From NCBI GenBank assembly GCA_030267565.1, contig BRXU01000009.1:3274501-3338500 (forward strand): a DNA stretch of 64,000 bases, in the 5' to 3' direction. This DNA is from Pleodorina starrii. Its lineage: Eukaryota > Chlorophyta > Chlorophyceae > Chlamydomonadales > Volvocaceae. The notes under the pieces are model-generated. The model saw nothing but the letters and a program-made list of their open reading frames with translations. It searched no databases and was not told where the DNA came from. The position numbers and the translations under genes are program-made. This document shows, piece by piece, positions 1-12,399 of the stretch. Within the stretch, counting starts at the first letter, position 1. Every line of letters begins with the position of its first letter.

Positions 1-3000
1 GCAAGCGCTGCAGCCGCCGCCGTCGGCGGCGGCCCGGGCGAGGCGACCAACGCCGCCCAATTCGACCCGGTGGCGTACGGCGCCGCTTCCTCGGTGCCGT
101 ACCGCGTGTCGCCTGACGGCTGCATCAGTTGTACGGCGACGAAAGGTTGGGGTCCCTGCTGCGAATTGGCACGACGCTGGCCTGGCGTTGCGGCGGGGAC
201 GGCGCTGCCGCCGCCGCCGCCGCCATGGGCGTTCCGCCAGGGAGGGCTTGGCGGCGCCGCCGCCGCCGGGCTGCCGCTGCTGCCGCCGCCGCCGCTGGTG
301 GCGGCTCCGATGCTGGCCTGGCTGGGTACGGAGCAGGAGCAAGTAGCACCGGCGCTGGCGCCGCGGGAAGGCAGCAGCGGTGCGGCGGCCGGCGACGCCG
401 CGCCGGCCGCCAGTACGGCAGCGGCCGCGTCGACGGCGAGTACGACGCTGGAGGCTTGGCGGAGCTGCACGGTGGGCGGCGGGCAGGCGACGGGTTGTTT
501 TGAGGAGACGATGGGTGAAGAACGGTTAGGAAGGGCCATTACATCTTTACATGCGACTTGCTACGGTCGCGATAACGGTAACGGCTAGGATACCATACAG
601 TCAGGAAGCAAGGCCCTTGAGACTGATGACCGTAGTTAAGAGTGGAGTGGGAAGAATGGAAGTCGGAAGGTAGATGCACACATGTACGGTACCATCGAAC
701 CAAACCTGCTGGCGGAACGGAGCTTGCTGTGTGATTGCTGTTATTGACCATACCGGTATTCTTTCCAAGCTTACCGGTACTGCCACTACTTCCCTCACAT
801 ACACTGGTCCAGGTACCACACGACACACGACGAGCGGCCCTTTGTGTCGACCCGCGGTGGGCCACCAGGAAGAGGCAGGCAGGCAGGCAGGCAGCAGCAG
901 CAGCTCCGAAACCAACTGAAACAAACGAAATGTCGTAAAACTCACCGGAAGCCTCCGATGCCCAGCGCGCGCGCCGGACTCCCAGCTGCCACACAGCCCG
1001 CGGCCGCCGCCGCCGCCGCCGCCAGACACAACCCCGTCGGCGCCGCCGCTGGCGGCGCCATCACCCCCGGCGCACTGCGCCGCGGCCGCGGCGGCGGCGG
1101 CGGCGGCAGCAGCGGAGGCGGCGGTCGACAACAGCGTCGTGACCTCGTGTCCCGCGCCGCCGGGGCTTCCGGGGACTGTGCGAAGGTCGTCGAACTCAGA
1201 CAGAGTCCCGCCGCCGTCGCCGCCGCCGCCGTCGCCGCCGCGGCTCCCGGAGCCCGTCCTCACGAAGCTACTCAGGACGCCGCCGCCGCCGGCCGCCGGT
1301 CCGGTGCTGTTGAGGCGGCGGAGGGCGCCAAGTCCCAGTGTGCTCTTGCGTCGCATCGAAGTCGACACCGCCGGTGCGGCGCTCGTGCCGAACGGCGAAC
1401 CGGGACTCCGGGAATCCCTCGATGACTGCCTGGGAAGCAGCGGCGGCGGCGCCATCCCCACCGATGACCTGGCGCCCGCCGTGAAGGACCCGCCGCCGCC
1501 GGCGCGTCGTACAGCATCGCTGCCGTACGTTGCCTCGCCGCCGGCAGCAGTGGCGGCGCCGCCGCCGCCGCCGCTGCGCGGATGGTCTTGCAGTAGACAG
1601 TAGCTGCGGGAGCGGGCCAGCATGTTTGCGACCGGCATGTCGTACATTTGATGCGTGGCGGCGGGGGAGCGCCTGGCGGCGAGACTGGAATTGCGGCAGA
1701 GACGCGATGACGGCGACGCGAGGTACGGCAGCGGCGGCTGTTCGGGCGCCGCCTTGTCCTCGCAAACTTGACTGTCGTGCGCCGCAGCGGCAGCGGCGGC
1801 GGCGGTGGCGGCGACGACGCTGATGCCGCCGCCAGCGGGCCTGCCGGCGCCATCGCCCGTGGAGCGCCCACGCTTCAGCCCTAAGGCCGCTTTAAAATTG
1901 TTCCAGCCGCGAAGGATCGCGTGCTTGCTTAGCGGCCCTCGGGAGACTCGACTCGGCTCCGAAGCCGTCCGACGCGGCGCCGGCGCCGTCTCGCCGGCGG
2001 CGGGCTTGCTCGTCGACTTCGGTGTCGCCGCCGCCGGCGCCGGCGCCCGCTCGCTCAGCTGCGCCCCGTAAGCCGCCGTCGCGGCGGGGGGCTCCACCGC
2101 CGCCGGCAACGCCGCCTCGGCCAACTCGACAACGAACAGCGGCTGCAACGGCGGCGGCGGCGCCGCCGCCGCCGCCGCCGCTGGCACCTCCTGCAGCCCG
2201 CCGTCGCCGCCTGCAGCCGACAGCCGCGCGGCGAGTGGCGGCGGCGGCGGCGGCGCCGCCGCCGCCATCACGGTCGGCGCTTGGGGGCTCGACAGGTGGG
2301 TGCTGCCGGTCCCGCCGCCGGCCGCATCCGGGGGGCGTCGGGATGCGTTCAAAGTCGCCACTGCCGCGCCCAGCGACGCGGCAATGGACCCAGAGCCGCC
2401 CAACAGAAGCGAGGACGTCGCCAGCAAATCGCCCTCGTCCTCCTCCTCGCCCGCCGCCCCCGCCGTCGCCGCCGCCACGGCGCCGTGCGGCTCCTCGAGC
2501 CGCTGGGGCGGAGATCCCTTGGCGCCTTCCGGCACGTCCCCGCCGCGACGGCCGCGCTGCGACGCGTAGGAGCCCTCGTCGTCGCGCTCCGGAACTGCCC
2601 AGAACCACCCGCCGCCGCCGCCGCCGCCACCGGCGCTGGCCCTGCGCCCGCCAACGCCGACACCGCCGCCGACTGCTCCGTCGCTGCCGCCGACGGCTCC
2701 GCCGCTGCTGCCGACGGCTCCGCCACTGCCGCCGACGGCTCCGCCGCTGCCGCCGACGGCTCCGTCGCTGCCGCCGCCGCCGCCGGCACTGTCGCTCCTC
2801 GCGCCCGGAGGCCTCCCGGACTGCTGCGGCGACGACGACCCCTTCTCCGCCTGCCGCTGCTGACGGTGCTGAACGTAGAGTTGGTGTACGAGCGAGTCGA
2901 CGATGGCACTTCGCGACTGCTGCGGCTGCCGTGCGGATTCGCCGGACGGATGTATCCCCGACGTCGACACGTGATGCGCCGTCGCCCGCCGTACAAAGTC

Positions 3001-6000
3001 CGCCCGGCGCCACGACCCGCTCGCGCCCCCGCCGCCGCCGCCGCCCTGGCTGGCCCTGCTCGCCGCTGTGTCTGCTGCGACGCGGAACGGAGCGGAACTG
3101 AAGCCGCTCGAGGTCGCGGAGCCGCCGGGCTCGCGAGCGCCCATACGGCTGATGCGCGCGCCAGCGGCGGCAGCGCCTGTGGCGGTCACGGACGCCGCGA
3201 CGAGGGACTGGAGGCACCGGGCGGCGGAAGACGCTGATGCGGCCTGCGGCGCGCTGCCGGCGCGTGACGTCCTGGCGCTGACAGGCAGTACGACACTGGC
3301 GGAATGTACGAGCCCCGCCGTGCCGCCGGGGCTGCCGCCGCCGCAACGATCAACTGGGAGGGACTGGCCGCTCGGGAGGCGCTGCACCATCGCTGCGCTG
3401 CCGCCGCCGCCGCCGCCGCCGCTGTCCGCCGCCGCCGGTGCATGCGCCGCCGCCGCCGCCGCCGCCAATGGGATCTCCCCGGACTGCTGCCCGCTCGCGC
3501 CCGCGCCCAGCCGCACATCGATCACCCCCTCGGGCCGCCCGTCGTTGTTCCCTGCCTCCAGCAGCAGCTGCACGAAGTCCTCGTTCCCCAGCACGCTGCT
3601 GAAGGCGACGGCGGAGTTGCGCCGCCGCGGCCGTTGCGAGCCGCCGCCCAACCCCATGCCGCTACTCGCCAAGCCGGCGGCGCCGTGCTGCGGGCTCGCC
3701 AGCTGGAAAGGTCCGCTCCCGCCGCCGCCGCCGCCGCCGCCAGCGGCGGCGGCGGCGGCGGCGGAGATGCTGCCCGGCCGCGGCGTGGCGGCGGTGAGGC
3801 TCTGTCTCGGCGTGGCGGCGGCGGCGGTGCCGCTGCCGCCGCCGCCGGGAGCGGATGTATGTTCCTGAAGGAAAAGGAACACGGCCTTGCTGTCGCTCAC
3901 TGCGGGGTACGGCATGTTGGATTGTACGGCGCGGGAGCGCTGCGGCGGCAGCGGCGTATCGAGCAGTTCGCCGTCGTGGCTGCTGCCCAGGGCACCGCCG
4001 GCAAACAACGCGCGAAGCACGGCCGACGGCCGTGGTTGTTGCTGGTGCTGCTGCTGCTGGTGCTGCTGCTGATGTTGCGCCGCCGCCGCCGCCGCCGAAG
4101 CACGGCCGCCGCCGACGGAACTCCGAGCAATGATGCTACTCCGCATCGTCGCTAGCAGCGCGCGGACGCCACCGCGCGGCTGCGAGGTGACTGGGGGCAG
4201 ACCGCCGCTGCCGCCCGAAGTGATGCCGGGGACCGTGGCGCTGGAGGCGCCAGCAGCAGCGGCGGCGGCGGCGGCGGCGGCGGCGACCGCGCTGACGCCA
4301 CCGCTGAGCTGGTCCTCGAAGGAACGTCGGCGCCGGGCCACGTCAGCGTCCACGTCCGCCGCGTCCGCCGCTGCCTCTCCAGCCACCGCCGCGGCGGCGG
4401 CCCGGCCGCCGCCGCCGCCGCTGCCGCCGACGCTGGCTCTGTCTAAAGACGCTGCAAGGTGTGTTGCCGCGGGGGATGACGGCGCAGCTGGGGCCGGCTG
4501 CCGCCGAGCGTACAGGTCCGACGCGGGGAGTACCTCGTAGCCGGGAAGCATGGCCGGCGGCAGCAGTGAGCCAATGTCGCGCTGCATCGACGCCCGCACG
4601 CCGCCGCCGCCGGAGGAGCCGTGAGCCGCGGCGGACAGGTCCTGCACTGGCAGCTGCTGGGGGCAGGAACCGCCGCCGCCGCCGGCGTTGCTTGCCGCCG
4701 CTGCCGCAGCGGCGCGAGCCGCGCTGGACGAAGTCCACTGGCTGGTCGAGCCGCCGCTCTGGCCCACCGACCCGTGGGTCGATCGGTGCGCGTCCGCCGG
4801 GACGCCGCCGTGGCCGGTGGCGGCGCCGGCGTGGGGTGTGCTGCTCGTGGAGGGAGTCATGTCGGCGTCCGCCCCGACGGCGGAGGCGCTGGCGAACGCG
4901 GGATCGACCCACGGGTCAGCCCGAGGCCGCGGCCTGGGCATGGCGGGCGAAGGGCCTGGGGGCGGGGGCGGGACGGGGAACAGGGACGCGCGCGCAGCGG
5001 GGCGTTTACTCAACGTGCCCCTTCCAATATGATGCAGTAAACTTCGCTCACAGTGAACTTCGCAGCTCCATTCCATTGGCGCAAGGTATATCGAGAATTC
5101 GAGATCGCAGTGCTCCTCGCCGCCAGTGCGACGCTAATCCAGTACCGCTACCAACCGGCGTAACAGAAATGTACGACAAGGGAGTATCATTCGAGGTGGT
5201 TGCCGTACCGGGTATGGGCACGCAGCTTGGGTCCGCACAGGTGGGAGGGTCAGCCGCCGCCACCGGCGCCACCGCCGCCGGCTCTCCGACGGCTTCCTGC
5301 GGCGGCGGCGACGGCGGCGGCAGCTTCGCCGCGCGCCCGCGCGGACCCTGCGCCGCCGCCGCCGCCACGGCCAGCCACTCAGGCGCGACCCCACTCGCCG
5401 CCGCGGCCGTTGGCGCGGTGGCAGACGACGCCGACGGCGCCGCTACCGTCGCTGGTGTCACAAACACCGCACCTGCACTGTCGGCGCGGGCTCTCGGCCG
5501 CGACGCGGATCCCAATGCGAGCGTTACGTCGACGCCGGGCGGAGATCCGACGGCGGCCACCGCCGCCTCGATCGCGCGGTCGCCGCACTGCGCCGCCGCC
5601 GCCCCTTCGACCTCAATCTCCGGATGTGATCCCCTGCGCGTCTCGCGCTCGCTGTACGGCGGTACGGCCTCCGCCGCCCCCGCTGCGGCGGCCACCGCCG
5701 CCACCATCGCGCTGCCTCGCTGGCTGCCCAGGCGGCTACAGCCAATGCTGCTGCCGCGCATGGAGGCCTGTCCCGACATGGCGCCGCCGCCGCCGCCGCC
5801 GCCGCCGGCGGCAACGGCGAGGAATGACGTCGCCGCGGAGCCGCTGGCGGCGCCGGCGCCGCCGGGGCCCGAGGCCGCCGCCAGCGAGCCAGTGGCCGTC
5901 GTGGGCATTGGGATCGACAGCGAGTTGCCCGAGGTGAAGAAGTCGAGCTGCGGCTCGGCCTCGGCCTCCGACACTTCGACACCGGGCACGTTCGACGCTC

Positions 6001-9000
6001 GACTGTTCAACAGCAGCTGCAGCCGCGACGCGTTGCTCGTGACGGACACCTGCGCGAGCGCCGCGCGGCTCGCCGCGTCAGTGCTCGTCCGCCGCGGCAT
6101 TTCGACGCTTCGGCGGCGGTCCGTGCTCCCTCGGCGCTCCACTAACGCTCGCCGCGACGGAGACGTCCCCGCCGGGGACGTCACACTCACCGCCGCCGCC
6201 GCCGCGATGGCGGCGGCGGCGGAGGCGGGGGTAGTGAGGCTGAAGCCGCCGCCGCGCCCGGCGAGTTCGACGCCTTCGACGTCGTCGTTGGCCGACCCGT
6301 GGGTCGGCCGGCGCGGGCGCGCCAGCGCCGCGCCGTACGGCGACGCCGCGCCGTCGGCTACCGGTTGGAAGAGCGGGCGATAGTCGGCGGGAGTGTACGG
6401 CGTGCAGGAGCCGAAGGGCACGCAGCCCTGCAGGCGCTGCGACAGAAAGGGAGTTTAGCGGCGGGGCGGGGCGGGAGGGGGGAAGGGGTTTAGGGTCCGA
6501 GTGCCACACACCCACACAGCCCCACAGCCCCACAGCCCCACACCCCCCGGGCCTATACGTGGATAACACCCCCACACCCCACCCCCCCTCACCTTGACCT
6601 CCCCCGGCAGTCCCATGTCCCTCAGGAGCTGTTGGTGGTAGGGCTGGGCGTACCAGTGAACCAGGCTGCCCCGGTTGTGCTGAGGGGGGAAGGCGCGGCG
6701 CCGCCACCTGAGGGGCGGGGGCGGGGCGGGGAGGGGGCGGGGGGGGGGGGCGGGGGGCGCGGGCGGCTGAGCCGTGAGGTGAAGGTGGGGTGAGGTGAAG
6801 GTGGGGTGAAGTGAAGGTGGGGTGAAGCGCAGCGTAGCGGGGGCGGAGGGGTCAGGGGGGTGGAGGTGGGAAAAAGGGTTGGGACGGGGAAGAGCGGGGA
6901 GCAGCACACAACCACACACACACGCACACACACGCACACAACCCATCACCTCCAGCATCAACGTCGCTGCGACCCGTCATTTTCCTGTTCCCCCTCCTTC
7001 CCCCCCCCCCCGCCCCACCTCTCCACGGGACAGGTAATCTGCGGGTACTCTCCTCCCCCCATCCCGTTTCCCACCTCTTCACTTTGGACTGGGCTCCACC
7101 CCCAAACCACCCACCCCCCAAGACCCCCCGTATCTTTTTTCTTACCCACCCTCCGTCCCGCCCTGCCCCGCCCCGGCCCCCCTCGTTCCCACCTCCGCTG
7201 CAGGTACACGTCCGCCCTCATGCCCCTGGCCCCCGGCAGCTGCATGCGCCCGCTCGCCAGCGCCGCCACCCAGTGAGCCTGCAGACTGGCAGTCAGCCAG
7301 TTGTACGGCTGACTGGTTTCGGAGCCCAGAAACGCCAGGGAGGGCAGGGCAGGGGGCACCATGGCGCGATACAGGTGCAGCCCGTCCTTGCGCATGCCCA
7401 GGGCGGCCTAGGCGGGGGGGGGGAGAGAAAGGGGGGATAATAAAAGATACCGCAACGGAGACGGAGACGGCGTTAGCGAACGGACCCGGGGGGCGAAAGG
7501 GGTGGTGGTGGGGGAAGGGGCTCTTTTGTTTGGGCGGGGGAGGGGGGCGGGGTTTGGCAGGTGCAAAAACTGGGTTGCGTGTTTCACACTGAGAGGGGCG
7601 GCATGGCGGTGTGGGTTTGCACGGCGGATGGGAGTGTGGAGTGTGGGTTTGCATTGCCGTACCTGCAGCTCGGGGTCAAACACGGTGTAGTTGCGGGTGT
7701 ACGGCGTGCAGTGTACGATCACGTTGGCGTGCAGCGTACGGTGGTCCTTGAGTACGACGGAGTCGGTCTGCAGCCGACTGATGTCCCCTGCCAGGGAGGG
7801 GAGGGGAGGGGGTGAGGGGGGGAAGCGAGGGCGGGACGGTATATTTGTGTTGACGTCGGCGTGGTGCGCGGTGCAATCGGAAGAGCCGAAGGAATACACG
7901 CAACTAATTAAACGGTTGTCGTACTCAACGGCCGTCGTACTGGCGGGGCGCAGGGGCGAACCGAGAAGGGTGGGCCCAGGGCCCACGAACCCAGCCCAGC
8001 CGAGCCAAGACACGCAGAGAGGGTCGTAGTCGGCCCATCTTGGCGGGTCGGGTCGGGTCGGGTCGGGTCAAGTCGCCCCCGCAACCGCTCCTCGCCGCCA
8101 TCACCCCAACCACCAACCACCAACCGCCACTATCTCCCGGTATCGATACCGCCTCTACTATCGCCCCTTCCCCCGCCTCCGCCTCCGCCGCCACCTGCCT
8201 CGAACCAGGCGCACGGAGGTTCCCTGGAGCACTCCCACCCAGTTGTCCTCTTCGGGACTGGCCTGAAGGCCAGGCGGGGGGGGAGGGGGGGGCAAAACGA
8301 TACCGCAGCGGAGGGACGTGGGCGGGCCGGGGTGCAGATGTAAGGGGTGGGATGTAAGGGGTGGGATGTAAGGGGTGGGATGGATCGGGTGGGAGGATTT
8401 GGGTGGGTGGGAGGATTTGGGTGGGTGGGTGGCTCGGCAGGGCTGCGGCCTGGGAGAGGGCGCGAGAGGACAGAGGGCGCTCCGTAGCTGGCTGCATGCG
8501 GCCCAGTGGCAGTGTCGGTGGCAGCGGGCGAGCCAGACCAATGAAGTCGATACCCAGCCCAGCCCAGCCCCAGCCACCAATCCAAAGCCAAAGCCCTCCG
8601 CTTCCCCCACCCCACCCCACCCCCACACACCCCACACCCCCCACATACATACACACAAACACACACACCTGCAGGCTGTAAAACATGTCGCGCATCATGC
8701 TGACCGGCGGCCGCGTCATCTCGTCCACGCCGTACTTCCGTACCAACCGTCGCTCCAACCGCCACCAGAACAGCCGCCGCAGCGGCGCGAGCGCGGAGTT
8801 GGCCGCTCGCGCCGCTGCGCCCGCCGTGTAGTAGGGCGGGAAGAGCAGCGAGGGCAGGCAGCGGCTGTGGGCCAGGTGGGGTAAGGCCCGGCCCAGAAGC
8901 TTTTGTGGCAGGGGCCAGTGCGGCTTCGGAGCGGGAGCGGAGGCGGCGGGGGAGAGGCGGAACAGGCGAGGAGGGAGGGAGGAGGAGTGGAGAGGGGAGG

Positions 9001-10184
9001 GAGGGCGGAGAGGGAGGGGCGGGGGATGGGTGGTAATGCTAGGAGCCGCAGCGGAGGGCAGAGGGTGAAGGACAGGGCAGGGCAGGGCAGGGCAGAGCAG
9101 GGCAGGGCAGGGCAGGTCTGCCGCCTCCCTCCCACAGAACCCCCTCCCTTCCCCCTTCCCCCTCCCTCCCTTCCCCCTCCCTGGATCCCTGGCTCCCTCC
9201 CTCACCTGCCGGAAGAGCAACGTGACGCTAGCCGCCCCCGACTCCGCCGCCTGCCTCGCACACGACACCGCCGTACGGTCGTCCCCCACCACCACCACGT
9301 GCCGCCCCGAAACCAGCGACCCGGCGTCGTGCAGGTCCCGCAGGTCCCTTTCGTGGCAGCGGAGGCCGGCAAAGTCAGCGGAGCCCTTGGGTCGGTGTTT
9401 GGGGGGGAGGGGATGGGGGATGGGGAAGGGAGGGTAGGGGAAGGGAGGGAGGGTGGGGTGGGGCTGGAGGTTCGTTTTGGGTTGCTTTGGGTTGATGGCA
9501 GGCGAAGACAGCTCACCAGCTCGCATCACAGCCTGCCTGGCAACAAAACGCAGCGACACCGGGGGTTCTCTTGCCAGCCCCTAGCCCGTGAGGTCACGCC
9601 GCAGCGCAGCTCAACTCAGCTCAGGCCTCAGGCCGCCTCAACGAGGAAGGGAGCGAGGGCGGGAGCTGCTGCGGGAGCTGCACCCCTGCCACCCCCAACC
9701 CATCCGTCTCCGCTGCGGTATTTTCTTCAACCCACCCCACCGCAACCCCCACCCCCACCCCCCACCTGCAGCTGCGGCAGCGAGGGCGCCAGGCATGCGC
9801 CCCCCGATATGACCAGGAAGTCCGATGTGAGGCGGTGCAGGCGCTGCGGGTCCACCAGGTCGGAACACACGATACACCACCGCCCGTCCTCGCCGACCTG
9901 CGGGGAGGAGGAGGCAGGGGAGGGAGGGAGGGAGGGAGGCAGGCAGGGAGGGAGGGAGGGAGGCAGGCCGGCAGGCAGGGAGGGAGGGGGCTTAGGAGGG
10001 GTCTTGAGTGCAGTGCCACCGCCAGTGCCACCGCCACCGCAGCTGCGATCTCCGCGCCAAACCTCGAACTTGCCCCTGCAGCTGTCTCCGGGGGGGGAAG
10101 GGAGAGCGCCCTGGCAGCTGCGTGTGGGGCGCGCCCTCAGTCCCGAGGCTCCCCTCCGCGGGATCCTGGCGGCTGGGAGGGGAT

Positions 10185-10219
<35 letters not shown>

Positions 10220-12399
10220 CTGCGGGATTGGCGAGCGGCCGACTGCATCCCATCCCATCCCATCCTTATCCCTCCCTAGCGGCGCCGGGGCCACCCGTGG
10301 CCCCCCCGGCCCCTGAGGAGGGGAGGCGGGCAGGGAGCTGCCAGTCCAGGCGCCAGGCGTCAGGGGGTTTCGGAGCCGTCCCCCTGCCACCCGATGCGGC
10401 ACCCACCCCTGGGGCCGAGTGAGGGCGGGAGGCGGCGAGGTGGCAAGGGCCGCTTCGCCGCGGGGCACAGCCTCGCACGTCATCACATCTCACCCCACCC
10501 CACTCCGCCCGCCCGCCCGCAGAGTCAGTGGACTTCCGCGACACACAAGGCGGCTGGCGGGCGAGCCGGCCGGCAGGGGCTGATGTGGGTCGGGGCTGAT
10601 GTGGGTCGGGGCTGATGTGGGTCGGGGCTGATGTGGGTCGGGGCTGATGTGGGTCGACGCGCCAGGTGTTGACCTGCGGTTCCCACCTGGCGTCCGAGGC
10701 CTTGCCGATGATGCGGGGCTGTCGGACTGCCGGCGTTTTTCGCCCAGGTCACTAAATAAGGCCCCAAACGCCCACCACCACACCCCTCCCTCCGCGAAAT
10801 ACGGTGGCACGTGGGGTGACAAGGACGGACAGCCGCTGCTGCTGCTGCGCCTTTCGCCGCCGCCTGCGCGGCCACCACGACACGACCACCGCCGCTCGGC
10901 TGCCGCCGCCGCTCGGCCGCCGAAGCCGCCAGCCCCGCGGCTGCAGCAGCCGCCGTCGCCGCCGCTGCTGTTGCCGGGTCGTGTTGGAGGCTCCGCCGCC
11001 GCAGTCGCCGCTGCCGCCACCGCCGGCCTCACCGGTAGATCCACCGCTATGGTGGCCACAGCTGCTGCTCCAATTGCCGCTGCTGCCGCTGCGCTGCTGC
11101 TGCTGCAGCGGAGGTGGCCGCCGCCAATATGCTTCCCGCGCCCGATTCGCCGCCCAGGCCCCCCCGCCGCTGGCGCTTTTCGGTACCGCCGCTGCCGCCA
11201 CTTGCCGCTGCCGCCGTTTGCCGCTGCTGCCGCGCTTGTCCCCACCCACTTCACACCCCCGACCCGCCCCCAGCCGCTGCGAACTCGTCCACAATGGCCC
11301 CTTCCCTCCCCTCAACCCGCCACATTGCCTCTTCAGACTGTCCCACTCTCAAGCCCCCCCACCCACCCACACCCCCACCCCCACCCACGCACCCCCACCC
11401 CCACACCCCCGACCTGCGCATGCTCCAGCTTGCATGAGAATATGATGTGTTGTCGCAGATTGAAGTGGTCCACATAGGCGAGCAGGTACTGCTGCAGCTG
11501 CTCGGGCCGGGAGCCGGAGGACGGGGTGAACTCGGGGAGGCTGAAGAGGGCGCCCAGGTCTGAGGGGGGTGGGGCAGTGGGGCAGCGGCGAGGGAAGGAG
11601 GGGCAGGCGGGCGGAGGGTGGGGGGTGGCGTGACAGGTCGGGAGTATAAAGAGAATTCCGCATCGGAGAAGGAGACGGCGTTAGCGAACGGACCCAGAAC
11701 CCAGGTAGGGAGGGGGGCGAGGGAGAGGCGGGTCGCGGGGGAGGGCCTCCAGGGGAGGGCCTCCAGGGTGCCCGGAGGAGGGGCCGTTGGGGGCGAGGAG
11801 CCAGGGTGGCTGGGGCGAAGGCGAGGGCGTTTGGGGGTGGTGGCGGAGACGGGGCTGCGGCCGCCAGTCCCGGCCAGCGGCAGGGGGAGAGGGAGAGGGA
11901 GGGGGGAGGAGCCGTTTGCCCGCAAGCAGCATATGATTGTGAGGAGGGCGGTGCGGGGCGAGCGGTGCCGGAGTGACGTCCCGCAGAGCAGCGGGGCTGG
12001 CGCCGGCGGTGCAGGAGATACGCGCGCCGGGCGTGGCTGCATCCAGCGCGTCCATGGCGACCACGGAAGTGGTGCACATACGGAGATGTGTGGGCATTTG
12101 CGTCTCTGAAGCTGCCAGCCGCGAATGACATTTTTGGGCAACCCTTCCGATGCAGCGGAACCCCGCGAAAGCCCGCGAAACCCGTGCCGAGATCGCTTAC
12201 CAGGGAACTTATCGAGCAATTCAACACCAAAACGTGCGCTTGCAGGGCCGGGAAATAGGCCAGGGGCCGCCTCGACCACGACGACGCTTACTCCGGAATC
12301 CAGAAGAGCACGTGCGCATACCAAGCCAGTAACCCCAGCTCCTACAACGACGGTGCTTATGGCTGAGCGCGCCTGGGACGGTTTGGTTGCGCCGTCCAT
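1..12399 (-). CDS. Flavin-dependent monooxygenase (FMO-like) with giant low-complexity tail; 3' end outside window
   Basis: FAD- and NADPH-dependent oxygenase of the FMO/Baeyer-Villiger type; substrate unknown. Deduced exons: 12399-12201, 11559-11414, 9897-9766, 9385-9206, 8923-8665, 7787-7663, 7407-7150, 6679-6593, 6436-5209, 4955-946, 464-1. The N-terminus has the FAD-binding GAGVTG (residues 20-25). Exon 4 has FAGLRCHERDL, matching the FMO signature FxGxxxHxxxW/F except for the final Leu, followed by a second Rossmann strand HVVVVGDDRTA whose glycine motif is degenerate. Exon 5 opens with PHWPLPQKLL, a usual FMO segment. From residue ~460 about 1,900 residues are Ala/Gly/Ser-rich without recognisable domains. 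The reading frame is still open at base 1. Ambiguous joins: the donor of exon 5 lies in a GT repeat (8669 or 8665), and exon 7 could end at 7193. Phases fit at the 5209/4955 and 946/464 junctions. The first ATG after the divergent intergenic region was taken as start. Confidence 0.8.
946..6436 (-). other. Low-complexity coding tail of the FMO-like gene
   Basis: Two very long exons (6436-5209 and 4955-946, with a ~250-bp intron) encode runs of Ala, Gly, Ser and Gln interspersed with basic-Ser sites such as RRGS, RRNS and RRKS that would suit protein kinases. A Gly/Ser/Ala-Val repeat of about six residues recurs five to six times near 2670-2780. GCC/GGC triplets dominate, so almost every frame on both strands is open; the minus frame is chosen because splice phase carries it in from the oxygenase exons. 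Confidence 0.6.
6550..6570 (-). repeat. Dispersed repeat family A, partial copy in FMO intron
   Basis: Read on the minus strand it gives GTTATCCACGTATAGGCC, the core of a short repeat also found near 49105, 54074, 57783, 59761, 60676 and 63895. It lies in an intron of the FMO-like gene. Confidence 0.6.
7448..7488 (+). repeat. Dispersed repeat family B, FMO intron 6
   Basis: Contains GACGGCGTTAGCGAACGGAC, also present exactly at 11674-11693, preceded in both places by a related CCGCA(A/T)CGGAG stretch. Both copies are intronic within the same gene. Confidence 0.7.
8299..8326 (+). repeat. Dispersed repeat family B-like fragment
   Basis: ACCGCAGCGGAGGGACG matches the first half of the family B copies at 7448 and 11654 and a fragment at 63964-63980. 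It lies in the intron between exons 5 and 6 of the FMO-like gene. Confidence 0.5.
10576..10655 (+). repeat. Tandem repeat, 16-bp unit, five copies
   Basis: Five uninterrupted copies of GGGGCTGATGTGGGTC. They lie in the ~1.5-kb second intron of the FMO-like gene, which also holds a (CTGG)n run at about 10185-10218 and a GCC-rich stretch at 10840-11230. Confidence 0.9.
11654..11695 (+). repeat. Dispersed repeat family B, FMO intron 1
   Basis: Second strong copy of the repeat at 7448-7488, sharing the 20-mer GACGGCGTTAGCGAACGGAC. It lies in intron 1 of the FMO-like gene. Confidence 0.7.

Noticed and set aside
601..945. Continuation of the long minus-strand frame to a stop at 601
   Set aside because: A strong donor (CCG|GTGAGT) at 946/945 and an in-phase acceptor at 465 lead to a further coding exon; the read-through peptide looks intronic.
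4461..6383. 640-codon plus-strand open frame opposite the FMO tail
   Set aside because: It is the antisense shadow of GCC/GGC-rich exons on the minus strand; no domain is recognisable and splice phase supports the other strand.
8130..8560. Additional FMO exon between exons 5 and 6
   Set aside because: Several frames are open but none matches the family, and repeats of TGGGTGGGAGGAT and GGATGTAAGGGGT type dominate; left as intron.
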